Below, in pieces: positions 47,346 to 64,000 of a DNA stretch of 64,000 bases. The translations under genes and the position numbers were made by a program. Location: positions 3,173,001 through 3,237,000 of the forward strand of contig NC_091110.1 of the NCBI RefSeq assembly GCF_024713975.1, read 5' to 3'. Each line of letters starts with the position of its first letter. Within the stretch, counting starts at the first letter, position 1. Under the pieces are notes generated by a model. That model did no database searches. It was not told the origin of the DNA and was given only the letters and a program-made list of their open reading frames with translations. The stretch comes from Paralichthys olivaceus (taxonomy: Eukaryota; Chordata; Actinopteri; Pleuronectiformes; Paralichthyidae).

Positions 47346-49366
47346 TTTGGTGAGGTACTCAGGGTACCTTTCTTTCTGCCTTTAACCGGATTTAATCAAA
47401 TGTCTCTTTGAAGAAGGATACATTCAAATATTTTATATGATGATTCCAGTCACCCCAACATTGAAACTGTCTGATAACCACAGCTAAAGCAACACTTAAA
47501 CAAAACAAGTTCATACAGTCAAAGAAAACCATTGAAATATCCAAGACTCTGTTAAGTTTCTGAACAATCCATTAATTCCATACCACTGATGAACAGAATA
47601 ATGAGGGGTAGACAGGGGCATCTTTACAAAAGAGGAAACATCCTTAAAGCAAAATGGCTTGAAAGCAGCAGGAAAGAAACAGCCGAGGTCCTAAAGGTCA
47701 AAATGGAATACAATCTAATAAATACAGACTAAAACTCAGTTCTACTCGCTAAATATTTAATCTAATGTTGAGAGAGTAAAAAGCCCAAGAACACACCCTC
47801 TCCCCTTTCAAATGTGGCCACATGAAAAAGAATCTATGTGGTCATCATAATGAAGAACCTGGTGGGATGGCTGGCTGTAATACTTGATGCACCCCCAACC
47901 TGCTCCAAACTCTAGGTAACTGGGTTTTTCCTTGGTACCACCCTCTTACTGGTTTTGCTCTATTTTCTGTTTGGACCAAGGTTCATTGATTCACAGTTTC
48001 TATACTACAAGTTATTTTCTATTTTGACTGCAGCAAAAAAAAACAGGTTCAGACTGAATGATACTGTGACAGGTTGAGAGGATCTCATTCGTTTTTGGAA
48101 TGATCAGATCCATCGTTTGCATGTTTGGATAGCATGCACATAAATTGTCTTGTTTGTGCTGTAAATTGAAAATATAGGGAAAATAAATTCCATGATTTTG
48201 AGTTATATGCCATCATTAAACATTGTGTGTGAAGCTACAGTAAAATGAAGAGCTGTTTGGGCAATGATCCATATAAATCAGCACTGTATTTTTGTTTCAT
48301 ACAAAGTTAAGTGTCTTGTCTTTATGCTGAGCTGCTACAGTAAGAAAAAAGATGTGACCCTCATCATTACTCTTATGAGACACACAGTATGGTATTAGCC
48401 AATGAGAAAATCTATTTAAAGAAATCATGGTTGAACTTTTAGGTTCAGTTCTGTGAGTCTGCACTAATACAATCATTTACTAATATTCACCATAACATGG
48501 CAACGTGCCACACTCTCATAACGGGGCTACTATAACTATGCAGCTATGTATGAGAAAAAATGTCAACATAACTGCACTCTGAGCACTTGAGTCTACTTCT
48601 TAGTGAAAACCTTCCACATAACGATGAACTACATGATGGTCACCACTTGGAGACTTTTACAGTAAAGCGGCTGCATGGAAATAACAATAACAGTACACAC
48701 ATGGGCACAGTAGTGAAGTACCCATGTCAAAAAGAAATGAAAAAAATAGATAGATTAAAAAAGAAAATGCAATCAGAGCCTGAAAAGAAGGTGTTTCCAA
48801 GAAAAGAGTCTTGACGACAGCCCAAGGCCCAAGAGCATTGCGTTGCGTTAGTTCATGCAGGACTTGGAGTCATGTGCTCAGCTGTCAGCTACTGATAGGT
48901 TTAAGGGTGCTCGCCAGCCACCCACCAATCACAGCCCATGCTCACCAAAACGGTCTTTTTAAATACCACCTCATCCTCACTGATCCCTGCTCAGCTACAC
49001 TGCCACCCACACCTGCTGCCGGCAACTTGCCTCCACCACCCCAGCCTCCACCTTTTAAGCACTGAGTCCAAACACGGTCGTGGTAAACGATATTCATTTT
49101 AAACAAACGTACATTACCTGCTACACCCAACAGGGGTTCTACATATGTTCCTTGTTTTATCTAAGCACCCTGCTCGGCTAATCCAGGGAACATCCAAAGA
49201 ATGGAGCCTTCAGCACCAATCATAACTGTATCCCCATTTGCAACAAATGGGTAAATCATGACAAAGTGTTCCTGACTGAATTAGCTTTTCTGACCAAATT
49301 TGAAATGTGTGGGGTCAAATGTTTTTTACCCCAGTACCGTACCTTGAAGGTTATAGTAGTTTTCCC
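47346..49366. other. Intergenic DNA between the kinase array and ckmt2
   Basis: Single-copy, AT-rich sequence after the array border. I found no exon with recognisable protein similarity, no RNA gene and no clear transposon ends. Small open frames near 48,590 and 48,811 look like chance. Confidence 0.5.
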
Positions 49367-49725
49367 TAAAGGTTCAGTGTGTAGAATTAAGTAACATCTA
49401 GTGGTGAATTTGCATGTTGTTACACTTCACCTCATCCCTCTCTTCCAAACATGACAGAGAACCTGTGGAAACCTTCAGTTGTTTTAAAAACTCAAAAGTT
49501 TGTCCAGTTTGGACTACTGTAAAAACATGGCGGCCTCCGTAGAGTGGACCCACTCCAGATGTAAATATAACATATTTAAATATAAAGGGGCAAATTCAAG
49601 AGTAAATAAAACACTAATCCGTACAATTTATATGAAACACACAGGTGAAAACATCACTAGGGTTATTTCATATTGAATTTCTGCCAATAGATTGTTTCAC
49701 TTAAATCTTACACACTGAACCTTTA
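49367..49725. mobile_element. Non-autonomous DNA element (MITE), copy 1
   Basis: The ends are imperfect inverted repeats: TAAAGGTTCAGTGTGTAGAA on the left, and CACACTGAACCTTTA on the right. The interior is non-coding and includes ACATGGCGGCCTCCGTAGAG. It is the same family as the copy at 57,448-57,821, which lies in the opposite orientation. The family name is not known to me. Confidence 0.7.
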
Positions 49726-49976
49726 AATAAATTGTCTCCATTCTCCTGGAAGAATGAAGGAGGATTTATGAGACAAACACATTAGATGAAGTAAGAGAAG
49801 TCAAAAATACAGTCTAATTTTTTAAATATTTTTGATTTTAATGAAAGTCAGGGTTACAATGAAGACCTTAACGTGAGGTAGAATTCCCCCTAACAGCAGA
49901 TCATGTCTAGCATAAGACCACCCTAAAGATTTGTGGGAGGAGTAAGTAAGGACCTCCTCTGCAGCAGTGGACAGTT

Positions 49977-49982
49977 TTTATT
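49977..49982 (-). promoter_or_regulatory. Likely polyadenylation signal of ckmt2
   Basis: AATAAA on the minus strand (TTTATT on the + strand), 82 bp past the stop codon. Another AATAAA overlaps the stop codon itself. Which one is used is unknown. Confidence 0.5.
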
Positions 49983-50063
49983 CTGAGGTTTCTCCACAGG
50001 CTGAGTGTGGCAGGGAGCACCGAACAGAGCGCTGACCTCCATCTAACACAGTGAGTCCAGCTT

Positions 50064-58213
<8,150 letters not shown>

Positions 58214-60190
58214 CTCTCTGCTCGTTTTTCAGACTCTGTCAGTAGCAAAAGAGCTGCAGAGAAAGAGAGTCAGTGTATTGTTAAACTCTTCAAATATGAT
58301 GTACTGTATGCAGAACAAGGAAAACAGTGTGGAAGTTTATGCTACAGCATAAGAAGCAGATTAGAAGGATTGACTGAAGCCTTTTCATTCATGCTTCAGA
58401 GTCACGGGGTTACATCTGCAGCTACCAGCCAACTGGCCACGTCCAATCATATTCGTGTGGGTGTACAGCAAAATCTTTATATTTTCACTATGTCACACCA
58501 CTACAAATTATTTTTTAGAACCGTTGATTCATTTTTGTCTGTCATTATACAGTTCCGTGTTATGCTTCCTGAATGCTAATCATTAATTGTAGCTTCCATG
58601 TTGCATTGCAGTGGCATTAACACATTTCAACATATAGAACACCAAGCATGCAAAGTGCACTTCCCAGGTCGTAACCACAAGCTCACAGCTTCCATCTCCA
58701 GACAATATGGCCAACTGCTGCTGAGACGACCCCCCCCCAGGTACAGGTTTTTGTACGATACATTAACAAGATTAGAGGACAGGAACGTGGCAGATGCTCT
58801 TAGCCTCTTAGCATTATCACAGACTCACAGTCCCAAAGAATGGCAGGTTTCATATGACCACTTACACTTCAGTCATTACTAATACCCAAAGAAGTTTCAG
58901 AGGGAGGAAAGAGGAGGCAGCTCTCATCTAGAAATTAGACCATAATCTCTGAGTCCATAAAAACTGATTAAAAATGATACATGTGATTAGTTTTTATGAA
59001 ACTTGTGACTGGAAGGTCATCTTCCAGCTCGTCCTTCACAGAGACCATGCGACTGTGTCTTAATATAGAGGGAAGCTGTGAAGACGTCATTACTCCTGTT
59101 AATCCTGGTCAGAGGTGAGACAATCAGTTTCCTGCACTGCTAAGTGAGGTGAAACGCATTCACCCAGTAATTCATGTGATTGTTTTATTTACTGACTCTT
59201 TATCCCCCCCCGCCCTACTCTTTTTCCTGTCTCAGTCTGTGGAGGTGAAGCACTCTGGACTCTTTGGGTGAATGATAATATTATTTATAGATCACTGGAG
59301 GGCAGTTGTGCTGCCAGGATCCACTGCCAAGACCAAAACCGTCTCTGGCTCATGACTCTGTGACATTCAGAACTGAACACAAGACCGGACCCTCATGAGG
59401 CCAAGTCAACTGGACAGAGGGATGGAAACGGGGAAGGAGGCAGAGAACATGGAACAGCAGAGATGGTAATAAAAAAAATATAGGATAAAGAGAATTATCT
59501 CCATCTCTTTGTAGACATTGTTATGTAAGTTGCAACAGGAGACATCATCCCTGGCTGCGTGATACATGTGTCCTCTGGCGGTAAAGCCCCGACTGCTAAA
59601 TGACACAGTGGATCATATGGTCTTATGGTCAGGATTACACCAAAACCACCAGACTCAGCCTCGCCTCCCCCTGATCAGTGTGACCTTTTAACTCCCAGGG
59701 AGGTGGGGTGGGGGTTTGGGGGGGGGGGGGGGGGGGGGGGGGGGGTTTACGTGCCGGACAGGACGTAAGACCAGCCTCGTCCTCTCCAAAGGACACGGAT
59801 GAGTTAACAACGCCTATTTAAAATGATTAAGATTCAAAGAGGAAAGGGAAAGATTTTCATAGTAACTGTGAAAGAAAAGAAAAATATGTGTATATACACA
59901 TATATATTTTTATATACTTTTTTCTTTCTTGCTTCACACTACAACATGTATTTGTATTTTCACAGCTACATATCAAGTCATCATCACATGCCTCTATCTT
60001 CGATCCACCTTTGACATCTTAAACATAGTAACATCACAAGCATACAAAGATATCTAAAATAATTTAAATACAGCCTATATCTTCTTTGATGCATAATCTA
60101 CAGCTGATTTCAGACAATTTGAGATGTACTTGTAAGTACAGGAAGCTAATTAAGTGTCTGTGAGAGAAATAAGAAAAGAAGGTACGGTAC
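58214..60190 (-). other. Intron 1 of ckmt2, with 5' untranslated part of exon 2
   Basis: The acceptor (TACTGACAG) lies about 22 bp before the start codon. The rest, to 60,190, is intron. It contains a 28-base G tract (59,718-59,745), and I see no other gene in it. Confidence 0.6.
59718..59745. repeat. Poly-G tract
   Basis: 28 consecutive G residues in ckmt2 intron 1, next to other G runs. It could form a G-quadruplex or could partly reflect sequencing length error. Confidence 0.85.
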
Positions 60191-60335
60191 CTGTGGAGAA
60201 GTTGCTCTGACTGAAGGTCTCTTGTTAAAGAGCTTTTCACGCTCCACTCACTGGGGGCTCCACCCCCTCATGCAGGATTAAAAACTAGAGGCCAATCATA
60301 AGTTCAGAAACACGCAGTTATAAACCAATAGAGGG
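60191..60335 (-). promoter_or_regulatory. ckmt2: ckmt2 first (non-coding) exon and core promoter
   Basis: On the minus strand a consensus donor (CTTCTCCACAG then GTACCG) ends a likely 5' untranslated exon at 60,191. Upstream are an AT-rich TTTTTAAT element (near 60,278-60,285), a CCAAT box in minus-strand orientation ATTGG near 60,292, and another near 60,324. The transcription start is inferred, not seen. A CAGCTG E-box lies at 60,431-60,436, which fits a muscle gene but is weak evidence. Confidence 0.45.
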
Positions 60336-60516
60336 CCGCAGACATGAGGCCTGCAACAGCCCAGGCCGCTCATGTTGAGCCATGACCACCAAGGGTCCGA
60401 TATCACTCTCCAGTTTGACCTTGATTATTTCAGCTGATGCCGCTCACACATACACATGATCTCCCTCCTACTTCTCCACTTCTTACAGTTCCTGTTCTCC
60501 CCTGTGACCCTGACAC

Positions 60517-60518
<2 letters not shown>

Positions 60519-60590
<72 letters not shown>
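60519..60590. repeat. (AC)n microsatellite
   Basis: About 36 uninterrupted AC repeats upstream of ckmt2. Confidence 0.95.
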
Positions 60591-60592
<2 letters not shown>

Positions 60593-61037
60593 CAACTTCA
60601 GAAAACACATGCAAATATAAAAGAAGGTAAACTGTTTTCATCAATTTGGCAACAAAAGTGATATTTAAAGTGCTGGAAAATATAGAAAACACATGTAAAT
60701 GCAAAGAATGTTAAGTAAGATAAACCACAATCAAATAGAACTGGGTTACAAACAAAGCAAGTTTCCAGGGGTTTGAGGTTTATGGAGTTATTGATGTTGA
60801 CAAACCATGAGTGGTAATTACAGCTTGATTCAGGATTCTTATTGTGATATTCAGACATTAGTTGTCTACCAATCAACTAGCCCTGGCCTTGGTAGCCCCA
60901 TAGTCATTGTTAGCTCATCTCCCAACAGGAACCAAACCAGGGCAAAAATAACATGGATGTCTGTGTGTTTATTTTTCAGTGTCCTCTTGAAATGTCTATT
61001 GGAATTCACCAGCACCAAACTTCAACATGCTGTAGAT
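60591..61037. other. Intergenic DNA upstream of ckmt2
   Basis: No gene, RNA or clear repeat was recognised between the AC tract and the hAT element. Confidence 0.5.
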
Positions 61038-61427
61038 CCGGGGGCTCAAACTCAATTTACCTGGGGGCCGCTGGAGGTAGAGTCTCGGTGAGGCTGGGCT
61101 GCATCAAGTACTCCACAAAAAAAGGGTTTAAGGCATTCCAAAATGTACAACTTACCCAATCTACTCAATCTTTATGATGAAAAGTTCTTCAACATGAACG
61201 GTTCTTCAGAACGGAATCACGTTTCAAACAAGTGACTAACGCTGCTAATTCGCTTTGGCTAACTTGACAACAAACTCCACCGGAAGATGTCAGGGCAACT
61301 GACTAGACAAAAAGGTGTGTTTGAGAAAAACGAGCTGGCCGCACTAACACTATACTTTGATGTCAAGTAGGGGGCCACAAAATATTGTCCAGCGGGCCAA
61401 AATTGGTCCGCGAGTTTGAGACCCCTG
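61038..61427. mobile_element. hAT-family non-autonomous element with 8-bp target duplication
   Basis: The 8-bp direct repeat CTGTAGAT flanks the element (61,030-61,037 and 61,428-61,435), the size typical of hAT insertions. The ends are CCGGGGGCTCAAACTC on the left and, on the other strand, CAGGGGTCTCAAACTC on the right. Near each end are GGGGGCC and GGGCCA motifs typical of fish hAT elements. 390 bp, non-coding. Confidence 0.85.
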
Positions 61428-61667
61428 CTGTAGATGGATCGCGAATCATAGATCATGATGGTGGATCCTGATCCTAAGGGTGGAATGTTGATTGTGATAG
61501 TTGAGCCGGCTGTTAGTGGATCATGATCGTGGATTAAGATTACAACTAGATTTCTTATGTATGCAACATGCCTACTCACATATACAAATACTATTGGACA
61601 TAACTCTGTCATTACAATTGGCAGTACTACTCCCTCCCACCTTGCTAAGCCCCATGAGGCAAATTGT

Positions 61668-61930
61668 TTCCCACGATTGCAATTGTTTGTTGGGTTGTTT
61701 TCAGTGTCTGGTTGTGTGTTCTGTGTTAAGTCGTTTTTACTGGGTTGTGTTTCCTCAGTTTGGTTGTGTTTCCCACAATTGCAAGTTTTTTGGTTTGTTT
61801 GTTTGTTTGGATGTTCCCTGTGTTTGGTTGTGTTTCCCACAATAGCAAGTTTATTTATTTGAGTTTTTTTGTTTGTTTGGTTATGTTTCCATGTTAAGTA
61901 GTTTTTTTCTGTGTTTGGTTGTGAAGCACA
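61668..61930. repeat. Degenerate tandem repeat (minisatellite-like)
   Basis: A unit of about 60-75 bp built on GGTTGTGTTTCCCACAAT followed by TGCAAG and GTTTGTTT is repeated four to five times with changes. The long minus-strand open frame across it is a product of the repeat, not a gene. Confidence 0.6.
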
Positions 61931-63756
61931 TTTCCTTTGTTGATAACTTGGTGTCTCCACTAATTTTATTAGGACAACAATTCGCAACTGTATTAAAATT
62001 CAAATTTTGCCTTTATTTTTAAGCCTGGAGTGTGTAAATGTCTTTACATTACACATGGAAAAGAATGAGAAAAGACAACAGCAGTAGAATTTCAAAGAAT
62101 ACAGTGGTGTAAGAAATCAAGGGTCTTGTACATTAAAGGGTTTGAAGATTCCTGACATCAGGAACAGAAAAAAAATATGATGAACCTATTAGAACTCTGT
62201 TACAGTCTCCTACCAGGAGGACAGTAATCTGAAGGGAAGAGGGGAGAACATGCTATATTCATGCTAGAAACAAGTTTAGAGTCTAAAGACTTTCATTAAA
62301 AATCAATAGTTAGACATTACTATTTAACTAATAAGACAACAACGTTTAAAATATGATTAAATGATCACATGACAAGGAACTAATAATAACAGTGATACAT
62401 ATAAAATAAATTTAGTTGTTGGGTTTTGTAGAATGTCAGAAACCTTTAGAGCAGACATGAAGACTCTTTCTGTACAAAATGACTAATATAAGAAGAACAG
62501 ACATGATTGGAAGCCATTGATATGTTTTTGACTGTCAAGCTGAATAACAATGTGTTCTATCAGTGAAAAGCATATTTTCAGTTTCGGAATGTTTTTAAGC
62601 AATTTTTGCTTTAACATGCAACAGAATATAAACTGGAACAACACAAAAAATTGTGTTAACAAATGATGAAGATATAAAAATGTTGGAATGAAGCCAAAGT
62701 CAACATCTCCTGTGACTCTGAGCATCAACACTAACAGACATACGAGCCAGTACAAATACAGGTAGATTAAATATTTGAACTGTACTCTGTACAGCTGTTT
62801 AGATAACCCTTCACACAACAGGCGGGACTAACAAGTGACAGACTCAGCCAAGGACCCAGACTCTCAGATCCCCACAACCCCTTGTTGAAGACATTTGGGT
62901 ATCAAACTTTTGAAGTTTTAAGACTATTATTATTTCTCTATTAAAGCTCCCAGGAACAGCATTGCTCTGTGGGGAAATGTTTGCATGGTGTCAACAATAA
63001 AAATAGCAGAATATGTGATACAAAATAGATTTAAAAAATGACCTAATTTCCCCAAATACGGGACAGAATTAAAAATAAAAGGTGGGTTATGGAAGATATT
63101 CTTTAGGAAAATTCTAAAGGATATGCCTGGAACACAGCCCTCTACTGACAATTTTGCACTATGGGTTGTGTCTCTAAAGGCTGGTGTCATGTATTTTGTT
63201 GCAATAGAGAAAATAAAAGAAATGACCACAACATACGTTTACATCCCGTGCAGCTGCTGAGCTCCCGTAGTGCATCTTGGAAAAGGATTTTGGAAGCAAC
63301 AAGTGGGGCCTTGTAATATACCAGCATATAGACATTGCACCAGTCACACAGAGACGGTTAGTACGGGCCCAGCAGCTCACTTTGTCCTTCAAGCAGGTTA
63401 ATCCGGCCATGATCAAACGAACAATACAAAACTCGTCCGACAGTGTTTATGTGCTAGACTACAGAGGCAGATTGTTTGGTATGTACAGTGTGTAGCAGCA
63501 ATTGGGTACTTTCTAGTGCCACGTAGCTAACATGTTGTGTCTACAGTCATTACTGTATGATTGTATGGCAGAGTTGTGTATGTTTCACAGTCCGTTCTGT
63601 TTACTAAATATACACATCAGATATTCATACAACAAGGCACATTTTCTCCTGAGTTTCCTAAGCACGATAACTGGCAGTGTTTCCTGCTTTATCTCGAGTT
63701 GTTGGCCTGTGTTTACACTGGAAAACATGGTTGTTTGTGTGTATTTAAAGTTGTAA
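61931..63756. other. Intergenic DNA / likely rasgrf2 3' untranslated region
   Basis: AT-rich sequence downstream (minus strand) of the rasgrf2 stop codon; an unknown part is probably its 3' untranslated region. No other gene recognised. Confidence 0.45.
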
Positions 63757-64000
63757 CTAGCCAGGTGGTACCCGGGGTTCAATCTTCAGTGACAGCTCAT
63801 AGAGGGTATCTTCATCCATCACTAGCGTCTTATCAAGGAGGAACTGAGTCACCTAGGGTTGGGAGGACGGAGGAGACAGTAAAAACCCAATCATTCATTC
63901 CACCAAAAAAAAAAGTTCGTAATGTTAAAGGGCAGTGGTTTCAAAGGTATTTTTGGACGCACCTTGGGTTGGTGCTCTATCCTGTAAGGTGCTTGCTGGA
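63757..64000 (-). CDS. rasgrf2: Ras guanine-nucleotide-releasing factor 2, last two exons (partial)
   Basis: The protein is a calcium/calmodulin-responsive exchange factor for Ras and Rac. Here only the C-terminal end of the CDC25-type RasGEF domain is seen. The last exon is 63,852-63,757 (32 codons with stop), reading [20 protein letters not shown] and then [11 protein letters not shown]. The exon before it runs from the window edge to 63,963 and reads [12 protein letters not shown]. The sequence YRIxxQPK...[24 protein letters not shown] is that of the RASGRF1/2 C-terminus. RASGRF2 lies directly upstream of CKMT2 in the same orientation in mammals, and the same order is seen here, which favours rasgrf2 over rasgrf1. 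Confidence 0.8.

Noticed and set aside
48587-48814. 75-codon lysine-rich + strand frame between the kinase array and ckmt2
   Set aside because: It has no similarity I recognise, no splice context and no neighbouring exon. Likely chance.
61259-61987. A 242-codon minus-strand open frame rich in Asn, Thr, Lys and Gln
   Set aside because: It lies over a hAT element and a degenerate tandem repeat. Its residue pattern follows the repeat unit, and there is no known domain.

Overview
The window is vertebrate nuclear DNA, almost certainly from a percomorph-type teleost. Three things point there: fish U-lineage MHC class I exons, long CA/GT microsatellites, and many fish-type DNA-transposon fragments. 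Genes are spliced, so coding regions below are given as genomic spans with exons listed in the evidence. Exon lengths and phases were checked by hand, and the joined reading frames stay open.

Region 1 (1-17,750) holds three head-to-tail MHC class I heavy-chain genes on the + strand. Gene 1 is cut by the window edge and only its alpha3 end, membrane and tail exons are present. Gene 2 is complete (about 369 aa). Gene 3 is complete through the membrane exon but has lost the donor of a small tail exon and four conserved peptide-anchoring residues, so it looks non-classical. Genes 2 and 3 each have an ISRE, an inverted CCAAT box and a CRE-like box upstream.

Region 2 (about 18,110-47,345) starts with a fourth MHC class I promoter. 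It runs into the first codons of the leader exon and is then joined to intron 8 of an unrelated kinase gene. Six complete tandem copies of that kinase follow, with a period of about 4.6-4.76 kb. Each copy has nine exons and encodes 534 or 543 aa: a HIPK/DYRK-like kinase domain, two 49-aa acidic repeats and a short, strongly basic C-terminus. All six frames are open. The fused copy keeps only the last exon. Most copies carry an 82-bp near-perfect hairpin just upstream of the start codon.

Region 3 (about 47,345-64,000) is ordinary single-copy genome. The sarcomeric mitochondrial creatine kinase gene (ckmt2, minus strand, 417 aa) occupies about 50.0-60.2 kb, and the last two exons of rasgrf2 (minus strand) lie at the right edge. 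This matches the RASGRF2-CKMT2 neighbourhood known in mammals. The ckmt2 gene contains two copies of one 86-bp exon, both with intact reading frame and splice sites, separated by a hAT-like element. Several non-autonomous DNA transposons lie in introns and intergenic DNA.

The most unusual content is the MHC-linked kinase array with its MHC-promoter/kinase-tail fusion, the duplicated ckmt2 exon, and the altered third MHC gene. No CRISPR array, rRNA or tRNA gene was seen, and no endogenous virus was recognised.
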